Of a stretch of DNA of 35,293 nt, positions 1 through 8,317 are shown piece after piece (within the stretch, counting starts at the first letter, position 1; each line of letters starts with the position of its first letter). The notes beneath the pieces are model-generated. The model made no database searches, was not told the origin of the DNA, and saw nothing but the letters and a program-made list of their open reading frames with translations. The stretch is taken from contig DATLTB010000068.1 of NCBI GenBank assembly GCA_035533815.1, positions 1-35,293 of the forward strand. Reading direction: 5' to 3'. Position numbers and translations under genes: made by a program. This DNA is from JANWKA01 sp035533815. GTDB taxonomy: Bacteria; Bacteroidota; Bacteroidia; Chitinophagales; Chitinophagaceae.

Positions 1-196
1 GATTTTTGTCGAATCCGATCAAGTATACCTCTATACTATACCTTTCTTTTAATCCCTTTAATACTTTGGCTATTAATCCCTCAATGGCTGGTTTAAATAA
101 TGGCTTCCTGTATTTAATTGTCAACTGAATATGATAATAGCATTCAGATACATTATGATATGAATGCCATAAGTCAGACGTTTCCTCGATTTCCAC
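1..196 (-). CDS. IS200/IS605-family transposase TnpA, N-terminal part (cut by window edge)
   Basis: Reading the minus strand from a GTG at 196 gives about 65 residues that run off the left end of the window. The segment ECYYHIQLTIKYRKPLF, followed by a helix and then IEVYLIGFDKN, is the N-terminal pattern of small Y1 single-strand transposases (IS200/IS605 TnpA). The last complete codons are D-K-N and the next base is C, as expected if the metal-binding HUH motif (His-x-His) follows just outside the window. An in-frame TAG lies four codons upstream of the GTG, so the start is confined to this spot, although no ribosome binding site is visible. Whether the element is intact cannot be seen. The family assignment rests on pattern recognition only. 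Confidence 0.7.
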   Translation of the reverse strand, partial: MEIEETSDLWHSYHNVSECYYHIQLTIKYRKPLFKPAIEGLIAKVLKGLKERYSIEVYLIGFDKN

Positions 197-640
197 ATTC
201 CAAATCTAAAATATTTTGATGACCTTAGAATGGCGTTTCATCCCTACGCCAAGAGCGCAGGGTTTTCACGCCAGGTTTATAAATCCAAAAAGTTCGGTAC
301 TGTCTCAGTTTGAATGAGGTTGCTTGACCGGATAAGGGCATGGTTTTATATATTTGCTTTATAACAAAACCCAAACGTCCTAGGACATCAATCCAAGGGC
401 CAAATCCATTGTGGATATAGTCACGGATGAAATTACAGAAGGTCCCTGCTATGAAGAAAAGCGAATTGCGGTAAGTGGGCAAAAGTTGGAGGGCCAGGGC
501 CGTTAAATTAACAGTCGAACGGCAAAAGGAAATATCTACAAAGGCCCTTAAACCAAGGAGGAAAAAGTAATAGTGTTTTGATAAAATATATCATACTATT
601 CAAAAAGACTTCTAAAATTTTGTACTTTTTTCTTTTTTAA
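197..640. other. Stretch without a convincing gene
   Basis: This AT-rich stretch separates the transposase fragment from the first plus-strand gene. Apart from the hairpin near 231-251 I see only an unsupported 85-codon minus-strand open frame (225-482) that runs through that hairpin and resembles no family I know. The last 60 bases before 641 are very rich in A and T and probably hold the promoter of the following gene, but no clear Bacteroidota -7 box (TAnnTTTG) is present. Confidence 0.5.
231..251. repeat. Small hairpin upstream of the transposase gene
   Basis: TGGCGT and ACGCCA form a perfect 6-bp inverted repeat around a 9-nt loop, about 35 bp upstream of the transposase start. IS200/IS605 elements carry short subterminal hairpins that TnpA recognises on single-stranded DNA, so this could be the left-end hairpin. 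The cleavage site and element boundary cannot be placed from this window. Confidence 0.35.
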
Positions 641-1093
641 ATGGAAACGACGCTTATCAACCCCGCTCTCAAAGATCTTGAGATGTTGGTGGGTTCATGG
701 ACCATAGAGCTCTCTAATGCTTCGTTCCTTCCAGAGCCCACAGCAGTCATTCGTGGGAGCATGTCGTTTGAATTAATTAAAGACGGAGCATTTCTCATCA
801 TGCGTCAAGGCATCAAGGACAGCGGTATGCCGTGGTCTCTTTGGCTCATTGGACGTGATCAAGATGCTGACGATTATTCGGCTCTCTATTTCGATGATCG
901 TGGTGTTTCGCGCGTATACCAGATGAGCTTGGCAAAAGGCGTTTTGAACATTTGGCGCGATTCGCCGAAGTTCTCTCAGCGGTTTGCCGGAAAAATAAGT
1001 AAGGATAAGAAAACGATTAAGGCGCAGTGGGAAAAGTCGTTCGACGGCAAGAGGTGGGAACACGACTTTGATATCATGTATCTTCGCAAATGA
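641..1093 (+). CDS. DUF1579-like small protein
   Basis: A 150-residue protein without signal peptide or membrane segment. Near the N-terminus it has LKDLEMLVGSWTIE, and around residues 48-55 DGAFLIMR. This is the layout of small soluble beta-barrel proteins grouped as DUF1579 or lipocalin/nitrobindin-like, often described as hypothetical and sometimes as ligand-binding. No catalytic residues are recognisable and no function should be assumed. The next gene starts 8 bp after its stop codon, so the two are probably one transcript. Start choice: the ATG follows a T-rich leader with no Shine-Dalgarno sequence, which is usual in Bacteroidota. The family name is moderately sure; the coding call is strong. 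Confidence 0.7.
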   Translation: METTLINPALKDLEMLVGSWTIELSNASFLPEPTAVIRGSMSFELIKDGAFLIMRQGIKDSGMPWSLWLIGRDQDADDYSALYFDDRGVSRVYQMSLAKGVLNIWRDSPKFSQRFAGKISKDKKTIKAQWEKSFDGKRWEHDFDIMYLRK

Positions 1094-1101
1094 GTTGAGC
1101 C

Positions 1102-1404
1102 ATGAAAATAGCTTCAGGAACCGTGCATAAGTTGCCTGCAGACCTAAAGAAGGCACTCGTCGCCTCGCCGAAAGCACTTGCGGCATGGGAGGACATAAGG
1201 CCGCTCGCGCGCAATGAATGGATCTGCTGGACCATTTCGGTCAAGAGCCCCGAGACAAGGAAGAATCATGTGAGTAGAGTGTGTTCGGAACTTATCGAAG
1301 GAATGCGTCGGCCATGTTGTTGGATTGGCTGCATCCACCGAACTGACAAACCAATTAGCCCATCGGTACAAGGAATACTTCTCAAAAAAAAGCCTAAAAA
1401 GTAA
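1102..1404 (+). CDS. YdeI/OmpD-associated family protein
   Basis: A 100-residue soluble protein. Its middle, LKKALVASPKALAAWEDI followed by ARNEWICWTISVKSPETRKNH, matches the YdeI/OmdA (OmpD-associated) domain, in which a helical repeat carries an aromatic W-I-x-x-x-K-x-x-E-T-R core. The second half has CCWIGCIHR, a Cys-rich patch I associate with a short-protein subgroup of this family, and a basic tail. The biochemical role is not established; family members have been linked to resistance to cationic antimicrobial peptides in some species. It follows the upstream gene at 8 bp and is probably co-transcribed. The length looks complete for the subgroup. Confidence 0.7.
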   Translation: MKIASGTVHKLPADLKKALVASPKALAAWEDIRPLARNEWICWTISVKSPETRKNHVSRVCSELIEGMRRPCCWIGCIHRTDKPISPSVQGILLKKKPKK

Positions 1405-1701
1405 GAATTAGGCAAGTCACCCCCAGTTTAGGTTCTTAGCGGAATGTTGCAATTAAGTTAAGCTTCTCCTTAACCCCCGCCATGTACCCGGGATCTGATA
1501 AAATACCCAAGTAATCAAATACGCTATTGGTTCGATTAGCTGCACCCACTCGGCACAAATTTTTCCAAATCTAATATTGTCCAGTCAACCCAACGCCCAG
1601 ATGTTGGAAATATACTCGGCCCTGGGAAATAAGACAATGCCCTACCGCCGAAAAAAGTTTGTGTTACCCGAATAAGCATAGGCGAGCCGGTAATAAACTA
1701 A
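1405..1701. other. Intergenic stretch between convergent genes
   Basis: This gap lies between the convergent YdeI-like gene and the kinase gene. It contains a possible minus-strand gene remnant (1436-1570), described separately. Just before the kinase stop codon there is a weak AT-rich inverted repeat (AACTAA/TTAGTT). No convincing terminator with a T-run was seen. Confidence 0.4.
1436..1570 (-). pseudogene. Possible gene remnant (unrecognised)
   Basis: The minus strand has a 44-codon open frame bounded upstream by an in-frame stop (1571-1573). It has no plausible start codon near its beginning, although the residue pattern (RVGAANRTNSVFDYLGIL, then DPGYMAGVKEKL) looks protein-like. I do not recognise a family. 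It could be the tail of a gene destroyed when the neighbouring mobile DNA arrived, or chance. Confidence 0.2.
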
Positions 1702-3054
1702 CTAACAATTAGTTGTGCAAATTAAGTTGCAAGTTGGGTTAAAATCCCGGGAGATGGGACCCGCATTCCAGATCTCATGCATGATCAGGGCTGCCCCCAT
1801 TGCCGAAGCCTGCCCTGCATTGGCTGCCTGAACCACTAAATCAGGAAATGCCTCCTTCATCAGGTGCATAAAAATGGTATTTCTGCAGAACCCCCCGTCC
1901 ACAAAAAGATTTCTAATACCCAGGTGTCCGAAAACCATCCTGGTGGAATTTTGCTGAAACTCCACCAGGTCCTGCATCAGCCCATGATATGCCTGAGCAG
2001 CCGTAGAATAAATTTCCGGCCGGAACTGATAACCTGTCCCTGACAAGTCCATATTCCTCAATACAGGTTTTAGCAGATTCCGATCAAAAGGCATCTGAGC
2101 AAATATTCCCGGATTGAGTTGGAAATGTGCGGCTATCAGTTTTGTCCCCAGATCATAGATAGGTCCGGACAGGAACCGGGAAGCTTTGACTGCTTTACCT
2201 TCAGCATTGAGGTAATTCAAACAATCCCGGGACAGATCCCCGGAAGTTAAACTTTCGGTATTAAAAGGGTTCATACTGACCGACCAGGTGCCGGTGGATA
2301 GTAGCACAAAAGGATCCTGGAAGGTCAGTCGATAGGGAATCAGGGCGGCTGAACTATCATGCAAACCCATTCCTGTCCAGACCCGCTTTTTACCGATCAT
2401 TACCGGCTGGACATCACTTTCGGGATATATCGGCGCTAATTTTTCATGCAGCCCTTCCCGCCTGACCCAATCATGATAATCCTGCCGGGCAAAATCCCAG
2501 AGCATGGTATGGCAGCCCAGGCTGGTGAACCCGGATATGGGTTTTCCTGTCAGCAGCCAGCTCAGGTATTGGGGCAGGTGCAGGGCCTGGTATATTTGTC
2601 CGAATACTTCAGGTTGCTGGTGCCTGATGCGGTACAGTTGAAGTCCCGAATTCAGGCTTCCCATCAGGGGTGAACAGGTCTGGACCGTAATATCATCCTT
2701 CCCGCCATAATTTTCCAAAAAGCTGTTGAGTAAAGTTTCCGGATAGGGTTTCAGGTAATCATACAGCGGAGTCAGGGGATTTCCCTCCTGATCCAGGTAT
2801 ACCAGGCTGGCCCCATAGGCAGAGAAATTGATCCCAATGATGTCCAGTTCCGGGTTCCCCATCAATTCCGACACCCCATCCAGTATAAATCTTCTCAGGC
2901 CTTGCAGATCTTCACAGGGATAACCATCCTCATCCCTGACTTGCTGCAGGGTCGCCGATTGCTCCAGGACAATGCGGTACTGTCCATCAAAACAAATAAG
3001 TTTCTTGTTGGACTTCCCGATATCAAATATGGCAATGACAGGCGTTCCGTGCAT
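1702..3054 (-). CDS. rhaK: FGGY-family carbohydrate kinase, probable rhamnulokinase
   Basis: Phosphorylates L-rhamnulose at C1 with ATP in the cytoplasm, the second step of L-rhamnose catabolism. The 450 residues carry the FGGY signatures in order: phosphate-1 loop FDIGKSNKK at 10-18, catalytic-base Asp233 in GLHDSSAA, phosphate-2 loop LSTGTWS at 252-258, and adenosine-binding VDGGFCRN at 385-392. The length is normal for the family. FGGY kinases differ in substrate and the fold alone would allow fuculose or xylulose; the choice of rhamnulose rests on the isomerase, aldolase and transporter genes directly upstream. It is the last gene of the operon, starting 18 bp after the isomerase stop. 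The C-terminal tail is Cys-rich (CNLICTTNC), which is unusual but may be harmless. Confidence 0.88.
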   Translation of the reverse strand: MHGTPVIAIFDIGKSNKKLICFDGQYRIVLEQSATLQQVRDEDGYPCEDLQGLRRFILDGVSELMGNPELDIIGINFSAYGASLVYLDQEGNPLTPLYDYLKPYPETLLNSFLENYGGKDDITVQTCSPLMGSLNSGLQLYRIRHQQPEVFGQIYQALHLPQYLSWLLTGKPISGFTSLGCHTMLWDFARQDYHDWVRREGLHEKLAPIYPESDVQPVMIGKKRVWTGMGLHDSSAALIPYRLTFQDPFVLLSTGTWSVSMNPFNTESLTSGDLSRDCLNYLNAEGKAVKASRFLSGPIYDLGTKLIAAHFQLNPGIFAQMPFDRNLLKPVLRNMDLSGTGYQFRPEIYSTAAQAYHGLMQDLVEFQQNSTRMVFGHLGIRNLFVDGGFCRNTIFMHLMKEAFPDLVVQAANAGQASAMGAALIMHEIWNAGPISRDFNPTCNLICTTNC

Positions 3055-3072
3055 GGGACCGGTTTTAAGAGA

Positions 3073-4347
3073 TCAAAGTCCTGTAGCCCGGATCAGTCTT
3101 CCCCTTTCGGCGACGAGCTTTTCCCGGATGCGGAGATCCCGGAATAGCTGCCGGGGGTTAAGTGCACCTCCATTCCTCATCCTGGTCTCCGCGACGAGCG
3201 GCCGTACATCGGTTCGGAATGCCTGCTGGAGGATATCCTGGGCCATGGCAGCGTCATTGTCCTGCCTGGCCTTGTTTAAGGCCTCCTGATCAACTATCAG
3301 GGCTTGGGTATAGGCTATCTGTATGGCTTCTACGGACTGCAGAAGGTCTTCCAGCGGATCTTTGATATTATGAGATGCATCAATCATCCAGCTTAGGCTT
3401 CTGGCATGATCCATTCCCCGGGCATTCATTCCTTCTACCAGCTCCTGAAAAATCAGGAACAACTGGTATGGCCTGAGGCTGCCTGCAGTGAGATCATCAT
3501 CCCCATATTTGGAATCATTAAAATGGAATCCTCCCAGCTTGTTTTCCATGAGCAGCAGGGATACGATCTGTTCTATGTTCGTTCCGGGAAGATGGTGACC
3601 GAGGTCCACCAGCGTGAATGCCTGTATGCCCAGTTTACTGGCCAACAGGTAGGATTGCCCCCAGTCTGCTACCGTCATGGAATAAAAGTTCGGCTCATAG
3701 GGTTTGTATTCAATAAACATTTTCCAGTTTTCAGGAAGGGCCTGATAAATGACCTGCAGACTTTCCAGGGTGTTTTCAAAAGCATGGCGGAAATTCAGCT
3801 GGCCTGGGAAACTGGATCCATCGGCAAGCCAAATGGTCAGGGCATTTGAGCCCAGCCCCATTCCGATACGAATCACCTCAATATGGTGATCTATCGCCTG
3901 CCGCCTGATAGCAGGGTTCACCTGTTGCAGGGATCCGAACTGATAGCTGAACTGCTGGCCTGGCTGATCCTGGAAAGTATTGGAATTCACTGCATCAAAC
4001 CTGAGCCCGAAATCCGCAGCCAGCCTGCGGATAGCCGCTGAATCCTCAGGGAGATCCCAGGGAATGTGCAGGGAGATCCCTCCTGCAGACCGGGTGAGGG
4101 CATGCAATAACCCTGCATCTGCAATCTTTTCTTCCAGGTTACGGGGTTCTCCTCCTGCAGCGAATCGCCCGAAACGGGTTCCCCCGGTACCCATCGCCCA
4201 GCTAGGAATGGATACCTGGAAACTTTTAAGCTGATTCATTATTGATCCTGGATCATTGAGCTTGGACTGGATAAATTCCAGGCTCTCCCGGTGGGTTTTA
4301 TCCCCTTGTTCATTATGTGCGGCTATCAGGTGAGCATCAATCAGCAT
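3073..4347 (-). CDS. rhaI: L-rhamnose isomerase (Pseudomonas stutzeri type)
   Basis: Cytoplasmic TIM-barrel isomerase that interconverts L-rhamnose and L-rhamnulose using two divalent metals. Numbered from this start (424 residues), the expected ligands are Glu213, Asp248, His275 and Asp323 for one site and His251, Asp283 and Asp285 for the other. All but the last of these keep exactly the spacing of the P. stutzeri enzyme ligands as I recall them. Motifs include IEYKPYEP, LVDLGHHLPG and HFNDSKYGDDDL. A longer reading from an ATG at 4401 would overlap the upstream aldolase gene by 38 bp and add 18 residues unlike the family; family N-termini begin close to the chosen MLIDAHLIAAHN. The start sits 16 bp after the aldolase stop. 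Neighbours encode the next and previous steps. Confidence 0.92.
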   Translation of the reverse strand: MLIDAHLIAAHNEQGDKTHRESLEFIQSKLNDPGSIMNQLKSFQVSIPSWAMGTGGTRFGRFAAGGEPRNLEEKIADAGLLHALTRSAGGISLHIPWDLPEDSAAIRRLAADFGLRFDAVNSNTFQDQPGQQFSYQFGSLQQVNPAIRRQAIDHHIEVIRIGMGLGSNALTIWLADGSSFPGQLNFRHAFENTLESLQVIYQALPENWKMFIEYKPYEPNFYSMTVADWGQSYLLASKLGIQAFTLVDLGHHLPGTNIEQIVSLLLMENKLGGFHFNDSKYGDDDLTAGSLRPYQLFLIFQELVEGMNARGMDHARSLSWMIDASHNIKDPLEDLLQSVEAIQIAYTQALIVDQEALNKARQDNDAAMAQDILQQAFRTDVRPLVAETRMRNGGALNPRQLFRDLRIREKLVAERGRLIRATGL

Positions 4348-4363
4348 ACGAGGAGTTTTTAGT

Positions 4364-6487
4364 TTACCGGACAAAGGCTGCAGCAAGTCCTCCATCCACA
4401 TTCAGCACATTACCGGTAGATTTATTCAACAGACCACCAATAAAAACCAGGCAGGCATTGGCAATATCCTCCGGGTTGATGGTTTCACCCAGCAAGGTCC
4501 GCTTTGCATAAAAGGCTGGTAATTCCGCCACACTTATTCCATATGCCCGGGCTCTTCCTTCTGCCCAGGCTCCAGTCCAAATATGGCTATCTGTGATGAC
4601 CGCATCCGGGTTAACCACATTAACCCGGATCCGGTCTTTGCCCAGTTCTGCGGCATTCAGCCGGCTGAGATGGAGCTGGGCAGCCTTCGCTGAACCATAT
4701 GCGGCATTATCCGGACCGCTGACCAGGGCATTCTTGCTGACAATATTAATGATATCTCCGCCAAAATCCTGTTTACGCATTATTTTCAGTCCAGCCCGGG
4801 TGATTAAAAACTGCCCCTTCACCAGGATATCATACAGCATGTCCCAATCCTGTTCCGTATGGTCCTCCAGGGGTTTTGAAACCGATAATCCGGCACAATT
4901 CACCAGGATGTCCACTCCACCGAAAGCCAGCGCTGCAGCGTCGAATGCCTTTTCCACTGAACCTGCTTGGGTAACATCCAGCGGTAAAGCTATGCAGGCA
5001 TCATGGCCGTACCGGCCCCTGAATTCCTTTTCCGCTGCAGCCAGCCGCTGTGGGTCAATATCACTGATTACGATGCAGGCTCCTTCCTCCGCCATTTTGC
5101 GGGCAATCGCCCTGCCAATGCCTCCCCCGCTTCCTGTAATCAGGGCAACCCGGCCACTCAGCCTGCCCGCTGCAGGCATCCGCCTCAGTTTCGCCTCTTC
5201 CAAAAGCCAGTATTCAATATCGAAAGCTTCCTGCTCCGGAAGGGCGGTATACTCAGAAACTGCTTCAGCTCCTTTCATCACATTGATGGCATTGATATAG
5301 AATTCCGAAGCAATTCTGGCTCCCAGTTTACTGCTGGCAAAAGTGAACATCCCGATGCCTGGATACAGGAGGACCACCGGATCAGGATCCCGCATGGGAG
5401 GGCTTCCCGGATGCTTGCAGGCATGATAATACTGGATATACTTTCTGCGATAATCTTCAAACTGTTCATTCAGTATCCCGCGGATCGTTTCTCCCTGTCC
5501 CGGGTCCTGATCTGGCGGGAGACGGAGCACCAGGGGACTTATCTTGGTGCGAAGGAAATGATCGGGACAACTGGTACCCAGGGGAGCCAGCCTGTCCAGA
5601 TCTGCTGAATTGATGAATTCCAGCACCCGATCATCATCGGAAAAATGACCGATCTTCCGGGTGACAGTACTACAGTAACCCCGCAGCCAGGGAATAATAG
5701 CCGAAGCTTGTTTCTGCCTGTCCTTCCCCGTTACCTCAGTTCCCTTTATCCCCCCAAATACCGGTCTTGATTTGGTCGAATGACTGATCTGGAAATCTGC
5801 GCACATTTCCACCACCTGAAGGGTATTGAGGTAACAATCACGAGAAGATTCCCCCCAGGTAAAAAGTCCATGTGATCCCAGCACAATTCCCCTGATACCG
5901 GGATGCTGCTGCTGATAATCCTGGATTTTCAGGCCCAGGTCAAATCCCGGTCTTTGCCATTTCACCCAGCCCAGTTTCCCTTCAGACAGTTTCCGGGTAA
6001 GCCCTTCCCCGTCCCTGGCAGCCGCAATGGAGATGACGGCATCCGGATGCAAGTGATCAATATGGCGGAAGGGCAGCAGGCCATGTAGCGGGGTATCAAT
6101 GGATGGAGGTTTCCCATGCAGGTCAAAAAGACAATGATTATAGAGTTCCACCATTTCATCTTCATATTCCAGGCCCCGATAAATATTTTTTAAGCCCTGA
6201 AACCGATCCAGATACAAGGAAGCCAGGCCCTGCCTGGTCATTGTACCCAGGTCTCCCCCGGATCCCTTTACCCATAAGACTGCAGTTTCGTTTCCGGTGA
6301 GCGGATCTTTTTCTTTAGCCTTGCAGGAGGTATTGCCTCCCCCGTAATTGGTTAACCGGAGATCTGCGCCCAGCAGGTTGGACCGATAGACCAGCAGATC
6401 GACCTCATTGCCATGCATAGCGTCTGCTTTTTGCTGATCCCAGAGAAAATTGACATGCTTGAATTTCCCGGATGATTTTATGTCCAT
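4364..6487 (-). CDS. rhaEW: Bifunctional rhamnulose-1-phosphate aldolase / L-lactaldehyde dehydrogenase
   Basis: A 707-residue fusion. The first ~420 residues are a class II (zinc) aldolase, with NYGGGNTSCK at 47-56, a HLHPDA metal motif at 145-150 and GSHGLFTWG at 204-212. The last ~260 residues are a short-chain dehydrogenase: TGSGGGIG nucleotide loop at 451-458, NCAG at 530-533, and catalytic Ser584, Tyr597 and Lys601. In this family (Bacillus RhaEW/YuxG type) rhamnulose 1-phosphate is split to dihydroxyacetone phosphate and L-lactaldehyde, and the dehydrogenase half oxidises the aldehyde with NAD to L-lactate. This avoids the propanediol route of enteric bacteria. It lies between the transporter and isomerase genes in one operon. 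Length and both active sites look complete. Confidence 0.93.
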   Translation of the reverse strand: MDIKSSGKFKHVNFLWDQQKADAMHGNEVDLLVYRSNLLGADLRLTNYGGGNTSCKAKEKDPLTGNETAVLWVKGSGGDLGTMTRQGLASLYLDRFQGLKNIYRGLEYEDEMVELYNHCLFDLHGKPPSIDTPLHGLLPFRHIDHLHPDAVISIAAARDGEGLTRKLSEGKLGWVKWQRPGFDLGLKIQDYQQQHPGIRGIVLGSHGLFTWGESSRDCYLNTLQVVEMCADFQISHSTKSRPVFGGIKGTEVTGKDRQKQASAIIPWLRGYCSTVTRKIGHFSDDDRVLEFINSADLDRLAPLGTSCPDHFLRTKISPLVLRLPPDQDPGQGETIRGILNEQFEDYRRKYIQYYHACKHPGSPPMRDPDPVVLLYPGIGMFTFASSKLGARIASEFYINAINVMKGAEAVSEYTALPEQEAFDIEYWLLEEAKLRRMPAAGRLSGRVALITGSGGGIGRAIARKMAEEGACIVISDIDPQRLAAAEKEFRGRYGHDACIALPLDVTQAGSVEKAFDAAALAFGGVDILVNCAGLSVSKPLEDHTEQDWDMLYDILVKGQFLITRAGLKIMRKQDFGGDIINIVSKNALVSGPDNAAYGSAKAAQLHLSRLNAAELGKDRIRVNVVNPDAVITDSHIWTGAWAEGRARAYGISVAELPAFYAKRTLLGETINPEDIANACLVFIGGLLNKSTGNVLNVDGGLAAAFVR

Positions 6488-6532
6488 AAAATGATGCTTG
6501 CTTATTTACCCTTATCGCGTTGAACTATGAAG

Positions 6533-7588
6533 TTATTTCATTGAATTCCCAATACCTACCAGGATCACGGATAAAATAACCATCAGGACTCCCAGGGTAA
6601 TCGTTGCCCTTGTTTTCGCACTAACCCCTTTCCATTCCTTGAGTCCGATCCCCCAGAGATTGGCTACTATTATGATGAATGCCATATGCAGGATCCAGGA
6701 ACTGGCTCCATTTCCCAATTTGCTTTCTCCCATGCCATAAAAGAAAAATTGTAAGAACCAGGTTGTTCCTGCCAGGGCAGAAAGCAGGTAATTAGCCCTC
6801 AATGGAGTGCCTTTATTGGTGTAATCCCCAAACGAATGATTCCGGACATTCAGGGCCAGACACCAAACCAGATTGGTTGTCAGACCTCCCCAAAGCAATA
6901 CGACATAGGTGACATTGTTTTGAAACAGGGGGTTCATCCCTGCCTGGACCGCTGCATGCGCCATTGGGGTTCCCGCTTCAATGCCAAAATTAAAGCAGGC
7001 GCTGAGTATCCCGGAAATGATCGCTACAGCCAGTCCTTTACTGAGGCTGAACTCGGCGATGCTTTTTTTCTGCTCCTTTTCCGGCAGTTCCCTTTCCTTT
7101 CGCATCCCCGCACTCCCACAAATATAAATGCCGAGTAAACAAAGAATCACCCCGGCCAGTACAATGCGTCCCCAGTCATGGGTCAGGAGATCGGTAAAAC
7201 TGATCTTACCGGTGGTAGGAACAAAGTTATAGTAGATGGAAGGAACCAAGGCCCCGAATGCAGCACAAAATCCCAGTACGATGGAATTCCCCAGGGACAT
7301 GCCCAGATAACGGACTCCCAGCCCATAGGTAAGGCCCCCAATTCCCCATAACAATCCATAGAGCACCGTCCATATGATCACTCCAGCAGAGGTATGGCTG
7401 ATGATTTGTGTAAAATCAGGAATGGTGAGCCAGGCAGCCAGGGGAGGCACGATCAGCCAGGAGAAGAGTCCGCCCACAATCCAGTAATTTTCCCAGTGCC
7501 ACTTCCTTACCTTCTTGTATGGCATGTAAAAACTTCCGGAAGCCGTACCTCCGATCAAGTGGAATATGACCCCCAGTAAAACCTGCAT
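6533..7588 (-). CDS. rhaT: L-rhamnose/proton symporter RhaT
   Basis: A 351-residue inner-membrane protein with about ten hydrophobic spans. The N-terminal pattern LGVIFHLIGGTASGSFYMPY and the following HWENYWIVGGLFSWL are characteristic of RhaT in the drug/metabolite transporter superfamily. RhaT couples L-rhamnose uptake to proton entry. It is the first gene of the minus-strand rhamnose operon, with the aldolase fusion starting 45 bp downstream. Upstream, an imperfect -7 box (TACTTTTA on the minus strand, 7619-7626, one base off TAnnTTTG) may drive the operon, but no matching -33 TTTG was found. The protein appears complete. Confidence 0.93.
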   Translation of the reverse strand: MQVLLGVIFHLIGGTASGSFYMPYKKVRKWHWENYWIVGGLFSWLIVPPLAAWLTIPDFTQIISHTSAGVIIWTVLYGLLWGIGGLTYGLGVRYLGMSLGNSIVLGFCAAFGALVPSIYYNFVPTTGKISFTDLLTHDWGRIVLAGVILCLLGIYICGSAGMRKERELPEKEQKKSIAEFSLSKGLAVAIISGILSACFNFGIEAGTPMAHAAVQAGMNPLFQNNVTYVVLLWGGLTTNLVWCLALNVRNHSFGDYTNKGTPLRANYLLSALAGTTWFLQFFFYGMGESKLGNGASSWILHMAFIIIVANLWGIGLKEWKGVSAKTRATITLGVLMVILSVILVGIGNSMK

Positions 7589-8317
7589 GGGCTGAATTTA
7601 AGGTTATTTCACTGGTTTTAAAAGTAAAAAACCGTTTGGGATGACCTGCCATTTCTGCCATGCTATAAAGGTCCATCCATCAGTACTTCCGGTCAATCCA
7701 TTTACGTTATGGCGCTAAACTGCAAAGCAATAATTCGGAATGACGCTGACCTGTGCAGGTAAAAGCAGCAATCATTTTATCTGAAACGCGGAGGTTTCCG
7801 CTGTTCGGTTATAGGACTGAACTGATACCCGGGTATCCTGCGGATGATAATCTGGAATATTTGCCTTTTGCTTTGGAGAGTATGGCTTCCCTTCCCGTTT
7901 TACCTTTTGATTGTGTCAACTGATGTATGTTTTAAAAGATTTTCTCAGCTCATCAATAGCCAAATCCCGAACCCTGAACCTTCGTTTTATGGCTGATATT
8001 ATAAGACTGCTCAGCGGTTTTGTGACCCATTTGGGTTTTGACTCCTCAAACCTATTTATTCCCCCGTTGAATTCAGCCATCAGTTGCCTGCTTTTACCTG
8101 GAATTCTGGAGGTCCGACATTATTTTCAGGATATCCCCGATCTCTTTTCGCCTGCAAGGGATAGCCAGCGCCTGGATACACCACCTTCAAGAAGTCTATT
8201 ATGCAGATTACGGACTTTCCTGCGAATGTTACCAAGCATTCACAGACAAACCGGAAAAGCTATTCAATTCCATACTGATCCTGTACACACTCACTCCGCA
8301 AATCCATCATCATACAT
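7589..8317. other. Long intergenic stretch upstream of the rhamnose operon
   Basis: About 730 bp with no accepted gene, between the rhamnosidase stop and the rhaT start. It should hold the rhamnose operon promoter and possibly operator sites; the only hint is the imperfect -7 box at 7619-7626. A GCGGA/TCCGC inverted repeat lies near 7788-7801. The right half contains a plus-strand open frame (from 8071) without any Met codon whose first ~80 residues look protein-like, and an overlapping ATG-initiated frame (7911-8375) that reads like noise. A decayed gene, perhaps a lost regulator, is possible but I cannot name it. Confidence 0.4.

Noticed and set aside
225..482. 85-codon minus-strand open frame ending KTLRSWRRDETPF
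   Set aside because: No family resemblance, no ribosome binding site, and it runs through the hairpin next to the transposase gene; more likely a chance frame in or beside the element end.
4348..4401. Upstream ATG for the rhamnose isomerase
   Set aside because: It would overlap the aldolase fusion gene by 38 bp and add residues not shared by the family.
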